From assembly GCA_951812925.1 (NCBI GenBank), contig OX638370.1, positions 106,530,897-106,594,896 of the forward strand: a stretch of DNA of 64,000 nucleotides, in the 5' to 3' direction. Positions within the stretch are counted from its first letter, which is position 1; the number at the start of each line of letters is the position of its first letter. This document shows positions 34,340 through 50,089 of this stretch, one piece after another. The notes under the pieces were generated by a model, which worked only from the letters and a program-made list of their open reading frames with translations, ran no database searches and had not been told where the DNA came from. Made by a program: the position numbers and the translations under genes. Source of the DNA: Calliopum simillimum (taxonomy: Eukaryota > Arthropoda > Insecta > Diptera > Lauxaniidae).

Positions 34340-35548
34340 TGTACGTGCATAGGCATAGATGTGTTTGTAAATGTGAGTACTTTGTGGCAACAAAAGCAAT
34401 TTCGTTATTGCAACCCAAATTGGTCAGCTTTGGTTGATAAAGTGAAGATATAAATGATGATGATGATGATGATGGTTGCGTTGGTGGTGGTGGTGTTGGT
34501 GGTGCTGGCAATGAATTAATTACTAATGAGATCGGCAGCAAACATTTTGGATTGAATTTATGGCATTGACTTTTCAGCTGCAACTAACTCGCGCATCCCA
34601 AAATATCCAGACAGAGCTTTTTCGTTGAAAATTAATTAGGTATCGTATTATATTACATACTTTCTAATGAGCTGCTCAATAAATATGCAATTTTTACAAG
34701 ATTTTGATGAATTCAAATCAAAACCACACAAAAGATAGGTATTCTCAGATTCCAAAAAAAAATGTCTTTTATTAAATTTTTTATTCAAAAGCCGCAAATA
34801 TGCAACTCCTTTCAAATATAACACTTTTATTAAACATTTTTTGATCTCTTTTTGCTTTCTTCATTTCATTTTAAGAAAAATGTTCACTACGCATTTATGT
34901 AAATACACTGTTGACATACGACCGCGACATGTTAACCTTGAAGATTATGAAGAAAAAAATAGAAAAAATAAATGAAAAGAAATAAATAATATTCAGTAAA
35001 GAAGATTAGAAAAGATTAAAAATGCAAAAAATGAAAAAAGTATCGCAGAGAAATAAAAAATGACAGTAGATATAATGTATGTATGTGTGCTAGGCCCCCT
35101 CCTTTGAACATAAAACATGTCATTCATGTTTGAACAATGGCATGAGCACAAAAAAAAGTTCAGTTTTTTTTATGAATGTTGCAGTAAAGTAAAAAAGATT
35201 TAAGACTTTTTGTAATACATATAGAAAAGAATTTAATTTTGCAACATTTTTCGCGTATGATGTCTCACTGACATAATAAATGGCAACATGTTTCCCCAAC
35301 AAAAATATTTGAGTGTAATAACAGCAACGGAGAAGAACAAATTTAAACCTGGTACACTTGGTATGGAGTGCTTCATATGTAAATGTAAGCAACGAACATC
35401 ATTTGTGTTATGTATTATATGAAAGGTCATGGTTCCTGTACTACGTAAAGTCATAAAAAAAAAAAATTATTTTGTAATTTTTTGCTATTTTTCTTGTAAA
35501 ATATAAATAAGTTGAAATAAAAATTTGTATTTTTGAAAGTTTATCTTA
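34337..35548. other. Non-coding DNA with triplet runs
   Basis: Contains the GAT and GGT triplet runs noted above, then AT-rich DNA. No gene is recognised. Confidence 0.5.
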
Positions 35549-35550
35549 TA

Positions 35551-36836
35551 ACAAGTCATTCAGTAAGTCCGTAGGATGACACATAGATAGCGTTACTAGA
35601 ATTTTTTCTATACAATTTTTATTTAGTACTAACCTTCGAACAATACGTGTATAAATTTGACAGCAATCTGACTATTGATTCGTGAGTTATAGCATTTTGT
35701 GTGAAGCAACTTTTGTTAGTGAAAAAAAAAAAATGGAAAAAAGTGAACTTCGAGCTTTGATAAAGCATTGCTTTTTGATGACAAAAAATGCAGTGGAAAC
35801 CAAACAATTCTTTCATAAACATTATCTGAACCCTGCTACAGCAAAGTGGATTGGTAGCAAAGTGGATTGCTGAATTTAAACGTGGCTGTACCAGCACAAA
35901 TGATGCAAAGCGCAGTTGACTCAAATTAGGCTGTTATTCCAGAAAGCATAAAAAAAATCCACAAATTGGTTACAAACGATCGCAAATTGAAGGTGCACGA
36001 GCTAGCTAAAATTGTAAAGATATCAAATGGTAGTTTTTTTACCATTTTGCATGAACATTTGGGTATGCAAAAGCTCTGTGCAAAGTGGCTACCACGTGAG
36101 CTCACAGTAGACCAAAAACAATATCGAATTGATGTTTCAGAGGAGTTTTTGGCGCTGTTAAGCCGCAATAAAATCGAATTTTATCATTGATATATAACAA
36201 TGGATGAAACATGACTTCACTATTACACACCAAAATCCAAAATACAGTCAGCTGAGTAGACAGCAGTCGACGAACTGAATTCAAAGCGAGCAAAGACGCA
36301 ACAGTCGGCCAGTAAGGTAATGGCGTCTGTATTTTGGGATGCGAAGGGAATAATATTCATCGACTATCTCCAAAAAGGAACCGCCATCAACAGCGACTAT
36401 AACTGTGCACTTTTGGATCGATTGAAGGCTGAAATCGCAAAAAATCGGCCACATTTGCAAAATAAAAAAGTGTTGTTTCATCAAGACAATGCACCGTGTC
36501 ACAAATCGATGAAAACGAATTGGGCTTCAAATTGCTTCAATTGCACCCACCGTTTTCTCCAGATTTAGCCCCCAGCGACTTTTTCCTGTTTTCAGATTTC
36601 AAGAGAATGCTTGCTGGAAAGAAATTTAAGTGCAATGATGAAGTAATCTCTGTAACTGAAGCCTATTTGGACGAGAAAGAGAAATCGTACTATAAAAGTG
36701 GTATCGGAAAGTTGGAAAATCGCTATACTCGTTGTATCGCCCTCGAAGGCAACTATGTTGAATAATAAAATCGAGTTTTGTCAAAATTTTGTTTTTTTCT
36801 TACTTATGTATCCTACGGACTTATTGAATGACCTGT
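35551..36836 (+). mobile_element. Full-length but inactive mariner (DD34D)
   Basis: TA flanks lie at 35549-35550 and 36837-36838. The terminal inverted repeats ACAAGTCATTCAGTAAGTCC and (reversed) ACAGGTCATTCAATAAGTCC match at 25 of 27 positions. At 1,286 bp it has the standard mariner length. It carries one decayed transposase on the plus strand. Confidence 0.95.
35733..36765 (+). pseudogene. Mariner transposase with multiple lesions
   Basis: The ATG at 35733 starts MEKSELRALIKHCFLM, a typical mariner N-terminus, and the frame ends EGNYVE before TAA at 36763-36765. A frameshift near 35850 and a stop then a frame change near 35915-35930 break the DNA-binding domain. The first catalytic Asp is kept in MDET (36203-36205), but the next Trp codon is a stop (36212-36214). 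The second Asp is in HQDNAPCHKS (36485-36487) and the third in PSDFFLF (36577-36579). The spacing between those two codons is 13 bases short of the 34-residue mariner interval, which accounts for the frameshift near 36510. Non-functional. Confidence 0.93.
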
Positions 36837-36838
36837 TA

Positions 36839-38280
36839 AATAGTATTGTGTTCACTGTACTTATTTAATAATATATGCATATCTTAAAGTGTAAAAAATG
36901 TATGGCAGACAAAGAAACAAAAAAGAGTTTTTTTTTTTTGACAACAGCGTGTTACTTGATGCGCGAGATATGAAATTTATGCGTGAGAACGCAAATATCC
37001 TTCATATCATTTAAATATGCCACAAGGCGACAAAGCGCTTTATTCAACAAACAACTTAATGACCTTCAACTTTTGCATTGAAATATAACCTTTTAGCGAT
37101 AGTGTTTCAAAGAAACAACAGGGTAATTTTAATAAAATCGCAAAAATGCACAAATATTTCAAGAAAATTAAGTGAACTGTTCTATTTTTTTTTAATACTT
37201 TTATGTATATAGTAATTTAGTTCATGAATATACCCCCAACTACTATAAAAAGGCATTCTTTAATATGCTTCCCTTACCTTTCTTCAATTTGATTTAATCC
37301 TCTATTGAAAGGATATCAACATGCTGCATTGAAGTATCATTGTATGCTTTGGCATATCATTTCTTTAAGCATAAGAAAAGAAAACGCATATATCTACTTA
37401 AAAGAAATCCAAAATCACTGCAATGAAAATATGTTCATTCTCATACACACATTATGTCTATTAGAAAGCAATATAATAATGAACACACAGGATTAATATC
37501 GAAAATAGGGAATGGCGGCATAATATACACTGGAAATGACATGAAAATCCTTTGATACTCATATTAATGACCAAAACAGAAGGCACATATAAAAGGACAT
37601 TTTGACACACACTCATACACAGACAATATATGTACATAAAGGAACTAAAGTTAGAAACAGTAACAGTGTGTATAGGAAGATTAACTCGAGTGATACTTAA
37701 GAAGTAAGGAAGCATAAGAGAAAATACAAATAAAGGAGAATAAAGCAAAAAGCAAACAAAGAACTGCTGACCTCTGTCTTTCTATCTATTAAGGATTAGT
37801 TACTTTTTAAGGAAATAAAAACGGCATAGAAATATATAAATAAATGTCATCATGTCGTGGCCAAACATTAAATCGCCCAAATCATTTCACTTAAGTTCAG
37901 TGTGCAAACGTAAGTGACTTTAGACTTATTTACTGCACTGTAATGCCAACAACAATTACACAACATATCACACGCATTGTACAATAACTATGACAGTCGA
38001 GATATTTTAGGAGATTTTTCTTTTTGGAGTCTGTTTGAACTTGAACTACGGAAGTCAACAAAAGTGTCTATGCGGAAAAATTCAATTTGAAATTTCTGTT
38101 CAAAGGTTAATAACTTTTGGTTTTTCTTTTTTCGGACACACCACTAAGTTATTTATACAACTCATTTGTTGAAATTGTGGTGTTGGTTTGGGGTAAGAAT
38201 AACTTTTTGCATGTCACAGGCAGTTTTTGGAGTGGCCTAAGAAATATATAGCCCTCAAAGGAATAGTTTTCGTTCATTAT
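36839..38280. other. Non-coding stretch without recognised features
   Basis: AT-rich DNA with short frames lacking domains. No structural repeats were recognised. Confidence 0.5.
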
Positions 38281-38286
38281 TATAAT

Positions 38287-38434
38287 TCATTAATAGGCAA
38301 AAGTAATGTCATACATATAATGTGCAATAATAACCATCAAGTAAACTGCTCGTGAAAACAAAGCTCAATTTCATTCATTTCTTATAATATCTCATCCAAT
38401 TCATATTATGCCATTACTTTTGCCTTTACTTGAA
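38287..38434. mobile_element. Small MITE-like inverted repeat
   Basis: ATTCATTAATAGGCAAAAGT at the left is matched in reverse by the ACTTTTGCCTTTACTTGAAT end at the right, about 29 bp with a few mismatches. The core is AGGCAAAAGTAATG. The interior of about 90 bp is unrelated. Family unknown. Confidence 0.55.
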
Positions 38435-38516
38435 TGGTTGTATGCCACTATTATTATAAACGACACATATTAAAATGTAAGAAAATAATGATAATTCAGG
38501 TAAATTTAACCCAATT

Positions 38517-38724
38517 CAAATTGCCGTTCGATTAATCGAACAGTAAAATCGTTCTTTTCAATAATTTTTTAAACTATGAAACTAAATGATATCAAAAAGA
38601 TAGATAGTTTTATATTACTTTAGTTTTTTGGCTATTCAAAAATATATCATTGTTCGAAATTTATTTATCAATACCTGAATAAGTCAAAATTATTGTCCGA
38701 TTAATCGAACGTTGGCAATTATCT
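38517..38724. mobile_element. MITE-like element with GTTCGATTAATCGAAC ends
   Basis: Both ends carry the self-complementary word TTCGATTAATCGAA or TCCGATTAATCGAA within longer inverted ends, AATTGCCGTTCGATTAATCG and (reversed) AATTGCCAACGTTCGATTAA. The element is about 208 bp and AT-rich inside. The nested palindromes in the ends are unusual. Confidence 0.6.
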
Positions 38725-38929
38725 CACACTACAAAATCCTTTACAAATAAGACCAAACATAGTTAGTTAGCCTTTGATTAAAAATAGTCTATGCGAGTTG
38801 GAAAATAATTTTTCTCTATGTAATGGTATTTCTTTTTACACCATGCTACCGTCATATATTTATGAAAGACATTCATTCACCGAAACTCAATGATTTTTGA
38901 GCAAAAATTTTACATTAAAATTTTTCATT

Positions 38930-39325
38930 TTATGAACGATTCATTAAAAGTAAAAAAAAATCAATTAAAAATATTTCGGCCTTTGTATGGAATTGAAATA
39001 CCTTCTCCTTTAATGTTCATAATGTAAGAGTTCTATTGGAAAATTTCGAAAGTAAGTATATTTCGATAAGGAAAAGTGTGGCTTTTTAATGCCACTTAAA
39101 AAAAATAGTTTCAACTTTTCCTTCAGCTATGCCATAAGCCTGTAAACAGCGTTTTCTCCAACTTCAAGTAAGGATATTTCGATATCCTGCAGGTATACTG
39201 AAAATTGTGAATACGCAGTTGGATTCAGCGTCTAAAAGTTCATCAGACTGCTCATAAAAAATAAAAAGTTCAATCCATTTTTTTTGAGTGTCTGTGTAAT
39301 TTTTATTTTTGTTAAAAAGGGTACA
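38930..39325 (+). repeat. Second copy of the 21.4-kb dispersed repeat
   Basis: Homologous in the same orientation and block order to 21440-21790, with shared words AAGAGTTCTATTGGAAAA, CAGCGTTTTCTCCAACTTCA, AAGGATATTTCGA and TTCAGCGTC. This copy lacks the downstream GCCACGCC units. Confidence 0.75.
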
Positions 39326-40854
39326 AGAAAAAGAAGAATTCAGAATTTCAGAATTCTTTGAGGCATTTTATAATTTTTCAAAAAATGGTCAAAAAAAAAT
39401 AAAAAAAATTTCCAAAGATTCTGGAAAAAAGTTTTTTTCGTAACTTAAAAAAATTATGCAGTTTATGACTTTTATATTTAAAAATTGTTTTTCTTTTAAT
39501 CAAAGATATCTCAGAATCCTGACATGATAGAAAAAACTAATTTCAGATTTACGATCAATTCAAAAATTTTATTAAGAGTCTCAAACTAAATGTTGATACA
39601 AAGACAAGCATTATTCTTTATGCAAAGCATTTGCTTTAACTCAAAATTTGAAAAATTCTGTATTCTATTGTTTAAAGGATATTTTTTTTTTTCTTAAATT
39701 TACTTTGTGTTGTATCACTTTCAGTTGAAAAATTTGATTTTTTTTTTTTTGATTTCAAGAAGGATTTTTTTCAAATATTTCAGTTTTTTTTATCTAATTT
39801 TTTTTTTAATTCTTTAGAAATGTGTTCAAACTTTAGTAGTACATTATATTGACTATGCTGTCATAACATTTCAATATTTTCCTTTATAAATTTTGGTTTT
39901 TACGAATTGTATTCTTTAGCTTTTTGTTGCGTATTTGTTACTTTGACAATCTCATTGCTTCACACATTTCGAATTTATTTTTCAATTTTCATTGTTTGTG
40001 TGCTTTTGTCCTTTTTTTTTTGTGTGTATCCTTGCTATCAATTTCTATACGATTAAATTGGTTTGTATTGTATTGTAGCGCTTGGGGTAGATTTTCTAGT
40101 TATATAACTTCTTCTTATGGCAATTCGGGGAAGAAGTTTAGTTTTGCTATCAATTTTTTATTTTTTGTTTTCTTATTTGAAACGTTTTGTCAAAAAAAAA
40201 AACAACTTTGGAATTATACGCGGAAAAGTCACATTATACTTGTTGAGCTGTAAACAATTTTTGGGAAAAAATAAAAAAGTTCCATTTGTAATATACGATA
40301 AGCCTTTAAATAAATTTAAAATAAAATCCTACTTTTAATACATCACTTAAAAGTAATTTATCTATTTCTGGTTTACAAATGATCACACAAACGTTTCAAA
40401 AACTATTTTGCATTTGAAAACTTTCAAACTTTATTCATTCAGGTGAGTACAAAAGTGAAGGAGTTATGAACCATTCAAATAAATGCATGTTTTATGCACC
40501 ACATACACCATATAGCGTTGGCTTTATGTTTAGTTTTCTCTTGTCCAATTTGTTCATCTTTTATGTTCACATTTCTTCATAGCTTGGTCCATTTATGAGT
40601 ATTTATATGAACAAATCAGCACATGTCCATCTACAAAGGTACTTTCCAAAACCAAAAGCTGCATTTACTGACGCGTTTGCATGTGTACGTATGTGTAAAT
40701 GACATACTTTGGTGTCTCTATCATACATATAAAAGTCGAGATGAAATTTGATGGACAATTCCATGTTATAGCTACGTAGTTTTTGCAGTTTTTATGACTG
40801 TAACTAGAATGCCTTGCAATTAAACTATAACTTAACTGCAATAAGTATATCATT
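39326..40854. other. AT-rich non-coding DNA with A and T runs
   Basis: Several homopolymer runs occur (39390-39410, 39685-39695, 39735-39750). Frames at 39924-40253 are low-complexity. Nothing else is recognised. Confidence 0.5.
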
Positions 40855-41420
40855 ATATCAATATACTTATTTATCAACAGATTAACACATTATTATATCA
40901 ATATATCAATGAATTAATATATCAATAGATCAATACACCAATGTATTACTCAATCAATATAACAATGTATCAATACATCAATATATAAATATGTCAATAT
41001 ATCAATAGGTCAATATATCAATATATCAATATATAAATATATCAATATATCAATCTATAAATATGTCAATATATAAATATATCAATATATCAATATGTCA
41101 ATATATCAATATATCAATAAATCAATATATCAATATATCAATATATCAATATATCAATATATCAATATATCAATATATCAATATATCAATATGTCAATAT
41201 ATCAATATATCAATATGTCAATATATCAATATATCAATATATCAATATATCAATATATCAATATATCAGTATATCAATATATCAATATATCAATATATCA
41301 ATATATCAATATATCAATATATCAATGTATCAATATATCAATATATATATATATAAATATATCAATATATCAATACACATCAATACGCCAATGTATTACT
41401 CAATCAATATAACAATGTAT
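40855..41420 (+). repeat. TATATCAA octamer satellite, dense core
   Basis: An almost uninterrupted array of the 8-bp unit TATATCAA with occasional TATGTCAA or TATATAAA variants. It is cleanest at 41050-41350, about 70 units in all. An 8-bp unit needs three copies to return to frame, so all plus frames stay open and read SIYQYINI. That is a by-product of the repeat, not a protein. Confidence 0.97.
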
Positions 41421-41875
41421 CAATGCATCAATAAAATAATGTCCCAGTATAAACATACACCAATATATCACTTTTTCAGTAACACAAAATTTTGATGCAT
41501 TAATATAGCAAACAATATATCAATATATCAACACATGATCATATCATCACATCAATGTATCAATATTCAATTCTTCAATACATAAATGCATCAATATATC
41601 AATGCATCAATAATCATGAGATCAACACATTATCATATCAATATATCAATACATCAATGTATCATTATATTAATACAGCAATACATCAATGTGTCAGAAT
41701 ATCGATGCATCAGTGTATAAATATATCAATACACCAATATATCAACATATCAACGTTTCGATATAACAATCGTTTCGTTATCAATATTTCAAGATATCGA
41801 CAAATAAATAGATCATTATATCAATATGACAACCCTTCAATACTTCAATATATCAACATACCCATCTTTTATGAA
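41421..41875 (+). repeat. Degenerate flank of the octamer satellite
   Basis: ATCAATA words persist but with frequent substitutions and spacing changes (for example ATGCATCAATA, ATATCGATGCATC), showing an older margin of the same array. The left margin 40850-41040 is likewise degenerate. Confidence 0.85.
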
Positions 41876-42566
41876 ATGTGCACTGATAGAAATTTTTTAC
41901 TTAGTTTAGTTGCATATGTCGAATAAAATGACTTTAGCAATTGTTTGAATGTAGGTTTTTAGTTTTTTTTTTTTACTCAGTAGCATCAGCAGTAAAAATC
42001 CTCTTAACAATCTACTTCAAAATTTCAACCCCCTTAAGTGGTAGAACATATCGACGCAAACAATTCAAAACTTATGCAACACATGTGCAACCAAGCAACC
42101 CATCAACAGAGACGTGCAAAAACAATTTAAAGCGATTTTTCGTTTGAGCAATAAAACCAGAGATTGAATGCAATTCAAAAGTCATCAATTGTCAAAAATT
42201 ATTTGTTGAGTTTTAGGAGTTGATCGGTTTGTATTGCAGCAGTAGGAAAAACACTCGAGGGTAATCAATTTCAAGTGTCACTTTTTTATAGAAAATACTA
42301 TGAATGCGAACTATACATACGTAAGTGCATGGATCTATATGACTATGTGTGAAAATTTGTTATAAGAATGACGCAATATTAGTAGTACATAGTACTGAAA
42401 GTATACAAAGTCTCAAGTTGTATGGTGTTATGATTGTAATTTTTATAAGAAATTAGATATTTTTTTTTTTAGTTTAAGAGAAAATACTTTTTTGAAATTT
42501 AGGTAGATATACTCGTACAAATAATATTGAAAGTTATCATATTTAGCAAATTGAAACAAACAAAGT
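41876..42566. other. Non-coding spacer
   Basis: AT-rich DNA. No gene, array or transposon end recognised. Confidence 0.5.
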
Positions 42567-43435
42567 GTATTGTTTTTAGATTATAAAACTGTTAAAATTA
42601 AAATCCTAGCTGATCGTCTTCGGAAGTTATGCACATTTTTGTGTTCATGGTATGCACTTGCATGAAAACCATATAAAATTAAAAAAATGAAGAAAAAAAA
42701 AACAGAACAAACAAATATAAAAACAGTTATATCTAATGTATTTTGCAATGTTGAATCCGAATCCAGCCTTAAAATTGCTGTATCTGATGCGGTTTTTGAG
42801 ATATCTTAGCTTAAACAAGGAAAAAAGACCATTTTGCTATATTTTGACGCTATACAGCTTGAACACGGAACATTTATACGTAAAATTCGATACAGTTACT
42901 CAAAGCTCTAATTTTTGGCTTTAAAACTTAATTTAAATTATGTTGATATCTTTATTTTTCTCGGAGATATCCTAACCTAAAATGTTGAAAAAGTGCAAAA
43001 AACAAGTTTATTCATTATTTCAGTCTACTATATATCGGATAAACATAAAGCTATTGACATAATTTAAATGAAGTTTTAAAGAATAAAAATTAGAGTTTTG
43101 AGTACTTGTATCGGATTCTACGTATAAATGTTCCGTGTTCAAGCTATATAGCGTCAAAATATAGCAAAAACGGTATTTTTTCCTTGTTTAAGCTAAGATA
43201 TCTCAAAAACCATATAAGATACAGCAATTTTAAGGCTGGATTCGGATTTAGCATTGCAAAATACATTAAATATATTTGTCTTTATATTTGTTTGCTCTGT
43301 TTTTTTTTTCTTTATTTTTTAATTTTATATGATTTTCACGCAAGTGCATACCATGATCACAAAAATGTGCATAACTTCTGAAGACGATCAGCTAGGATTT
43401 TAAATTTAACAGTTTTATAATTTAGAAACAATACA
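42567..43435. mobile_element. Long inverted-repeat element, arms about 360 bp
   Basis: The left edge TGTATTGTTTTTAGATTATA is inverted at the right edge as TATAATTTAGAAACAATACA. Arms 42567-42930 and 43075-43435 share the TCCTAGCTGATCGTCTTC, TATGCACTTGC, TTGCAATGYTRAATCCGAATC, GATATCTTAGCTTAAACAAGG and TTGAACACGGAACATTTATA blocks. The central 145 bp is not paired. No coding capacity. Confidence 0.9.
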
Positions 43436-46599
<3,164 letters not shown>

Positions 46600-46602
46600 G
46601 CA

Positions 46603-47544
46603 TTGTGTTTAATCAAATTGAATGCAACCACAAGGCTTGATGTTAAATCCTCAAGCTGTTGAAATATAATTCAAAAACCTCACTCAATTTCTTAAATATC
46701 AATAAATTCACCGGAAATAAAAAAACTTCCCTTGAGATTTTGCATTTTATATAATATTTTATGGAAAAAATTGTTCATATGATAAAATCAATTAGTCATA
46801 ACAAGGGTAAGACACAAAGTGACATTACTACATTGGAAAAAAATTCCATTAGTATCTATTTATCTACATACATAACTATGTATCAACAAACATGTCAATC
46901 TGATTTTACTCTCAAAGTGAAAAGTGTTTGAAATACCAGCAACAAACTGTCAGGTATTCGGTATGCTAAATGTCTGTACAAATCAACCTGATACCAAAGC
47001 TGCAACGATTGATTGGTGCGTATGGTGGTAGTATGGTTGTTGTATTAGTGATGGTGGCGGCGATGGTAGTATCAACGCACTTCATATACACATCAACAAT
47101 CGTACGATCGTTGGCAGCTCTCAGGGGGCTTAAGCGAAATTGTCAACAATAATGTAGCATCAATTTCGATGTTGCCATCATTTGATTTGGGAATTATAAC
47201 GATTACAGTCAGCTGTATGGGTGAATGAGGGAGGGTTGGGCAGATGAAAAATAAGTGAACAAATTGATATGCGTGTGGCATGACCTGACGACACATTTTT
47301 ACTTAAATTTAATACAAATTGATTTAAGTGCTTTTTTGAAAATTTACATATTGCCATTATTAAACTGGGTTTGAAGCAAAAAATTGTTTTTAATATTTGA
47401 GCTTAAAGCTGGAAAATTTTGATTCAAAAGGAGGAGAGACTGCATCAGCTAAGGCGATAAAAATTGGAAAAATAAATTAATTTTGAAAAACATTCAAAAA
47501 TGTGTTAAGAGTGGAAAAATTTTTACTCAAATTCAAAGGACAAA
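46603..47544. other. Spacer downstream of the maltase
   Basis: Contains the likely old poly(A) site near 46701, then AT-rich DNA with a GGTGGT-like patch at about 47010-47070. No gene recognised. Confidence 0.5.
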
Positions 47545-48905
47545 ACGACTTTTAAATTTTTTGACTTTTGCAACATTTTTCGATTTCAACATTTTGGATC
47601 ATTTTCAATATTATTCTATTTGTTTTCTGACTTCTCAACATTTTTCCACTTTCGCAAAATGTTTTAGTTTTTTGTAATAGTTTGCAACTTTATCAACATT
47701 ATTCAAGTTTTTAATGCCGTTCGCCTTTTTAATATTTTTTTCTGCTTTTCAACATTTTTGACTTTTGTTTTTTTGAATTCGTCAACACTTTTAAGCTTTT
47801 TTTAATAAAATTTTTTTGTTTCCAATTTAGTCGACTTTTTTTTCGACATCTGAATATTATTTGACTTTGGCGATGTTTCCTAACTTCTGCAACATTTTTC
47901 GGCTTTTTATTACTGTTTCCGACTTCACAATATTTTCTGACTTTTGCAACATTTCTTCAACAATTTTGAGCATTTCTAACATTGCTCAACGTTTCCAATG
48001 TTTTTTGTTTTTGACCTTTAAACATTTTTCGGCTTTTGCAACATTTTTCAACTTTTCCAATATTTTTCAGCTTTAGCAACATTATTCGAGTTTTCAATGT
48101 AGTTCGTCTTTTTAATAATTTTTAAGTTTTTTTTTTAATTCTTTAACACTTGCAACATTTATTGGCTTTTGCAACACTTCTAAACTTTAGCAACATTTCT
48201 CTTACTTTTGCAACATGTATCAACTTTTTAAAAATTTCTTAATTTTTTCAATCTACTCGACTTTCTATTTTTTTATTTTCGAGTTCTGAATATTTTTTTG
48301 ACTCTGGTGACATTTCCTGACTTCCGCAACATTTTTCGTCTTTTTTTTATTATTGTTTCGACATCTCAATATTTTCTGAATTTTGCAACATTTCTTCAAC
48401 AATTTTGAGCTTTTTTAACATTGTTCAACGGTTTCAATGTTTTTTATTGTTTTTTTTTTTCGACCTTTAAACATTTTTCGGCTTTTGCAACAGTTTTCTA
48501 CACTTGCAACATTTTCAACTTTTGCAATATCTTTGAATGTGTTCAAAATTATTCGACCTTTACAATGTTTTTCAACATTTAATTACTTTTTTTCGGCTTT
48601 TCTACATTTTCTTATTTTTGCAACATTTTTCGATTTCCTCAACAATTTTAAGCCTTTTCAACATTATTCAACTTTTTCAATGTTAACGGTATTTTTAATA
48701 TTTTTTACGACTTTTCAACATTTTTCGGCTTTTGCAACATTTGCAACATATCTCAACATTTGGAAACATTTGTCAACATTTTCAATGTTATTTGAAGTTT
48801 TGAAGTTTTTCGACTTTTTTGTTATTTTCTTCGACTTCTCAATATTTTTCAATATTATCGGATTTCTTTCTTTTTCTTGTCGATATTTCAAAATTTTTCG
48901 ACTAT
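47545..48905 (+). repeat. Satellite array of TTTTTCGACTTTTGCAACATT modules
   Basis: Short modules (GCAACATTTTTCGRCTTTT, CAACATTTTTCAACTTTT, CAATGTTNTTCG) are tandemly arranged with considerable divergence. There is a longer-range duplication of about 460 bp: the block with TTTGACTTTGGCGATGTTTCCTAAC near 47859 recurs as TTTGACTCTGGTGACATTTCC near 48296. Frames rich in Phe and Ser over it are by-products. It is the reverse-complement relative of the array at 50090-51830. Confidence 0.85.
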
Positions 48906-50089
48906 TACATTAATTTACGATTTCTTCAACACCATTTGACCGACTTTAGGATTTCCAAAATTAAATTTTCAGTTATTTCAGCAAAAACGTTGTTATATAT
49001 ACCTTTACGTAGGTATTTTTCTTAAAAAAGTTTGTCCCGTACCAAAACTTACAAATCATTATTACCTAAAACTATGAGTGCAAACTTTTGTAAGATTTTT
49101 CACTTATCTCTCACTCTATAGTGTATGTGTTTGCCAAACAATTCTCCAAAAGTTTTCAAATTATCTAAATGTTTATCATTTTTTTAACTATTAACAACTG
49201 TCAAGTTTCATACTTCTGTCCAATTTTTTATTTTCTTTATGAATTTGACTTTAATTTACATTCATTGTTGGGTGCTCCATTTCACTTTATTCAAGATTTG
49301 ACTTGCTTCCAAAAAGTCAAATGCTACGTAAAGCGCTTTAGACCAAAAGCAACAAACCAAACCAAAGCTTAATAAACACACACACAACTATATATACAGC
49401 CAGCTAAACATACATACTTACACTTGTACATATAGACATAAATATATGAAAAGCCAACGCACACAATGCAAAATGTCGGAATGCACCTAAAGCATGTTTT
49501 CAATGAGTTACCCAATTCAGGAGTAGCCCACTTTTTATAAAAGCATCCTGTGCAGCACTCTACTGAATTTCCACAATTCCTAACCCAAACAGCATTAGCC
49601 AACTTCACATTCAAATGGACAAGAGAGCGTAACACTCAAATAAGCCAACTACGTTGTAGTAGTGAATACAAAAGCTGCCAAAGGAGAGCAAGTGTGAAAG
49701 AGAGAGAGATATATACATACATATATAACTAGATGGACTGACTGACTGACCATTAGACAGTCAGACTGATAGCCAACGACCAAATGATGTTGGTCTTAGG
49801 GGACAGGGCCGTTGCCGCCGCCGCCGCTTAGAACTGTAACTGCATTGGAGCATTACAGCATTGAACAGAGAGTACAGGAGTCAGGCGGCGTAGAATGGAA
49901 ACCGACCGACACGCACGTAACAATGAACAAAACGTACCGGAATTTTTGAAAATAAAAAGCACTACACCAAGTGCACATGGGAGCAATTCATGAATAAGAA
50001 ATTTCCATTGTGACATTCAATGGGTACGTCCTCGGAGTTGCAGCAAATGTCGTCGTCGGTCGTCGTAGCACAGTCATACGCTTGCATAC
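48906..50089. other. Single-copy-looking spacer between two opposed arrays
   Basis: About 1.2 kb of ordinary fly-like sequence with CACA runs near 49378, a GACT run at 49734-49750 and a GCCGCC run at 49812-49827. Short frames have no domain. It separates two arrays of related units in opposite orientation. Confidence 0.6.

Noticed and set aside
41063..41412. Repeated SIYQYINI frames of about 100 residues
   Set aside because: An 8-bp stop-free unit opens all three frames at once. The residue pattern simply mirrors the satellite.
48437..48913. 158-residue Phe-rich frame
   Set aside because: It is read through the TTTCGACTTTTGCAACATT satellite and parallels the frames seen in the other arrays.
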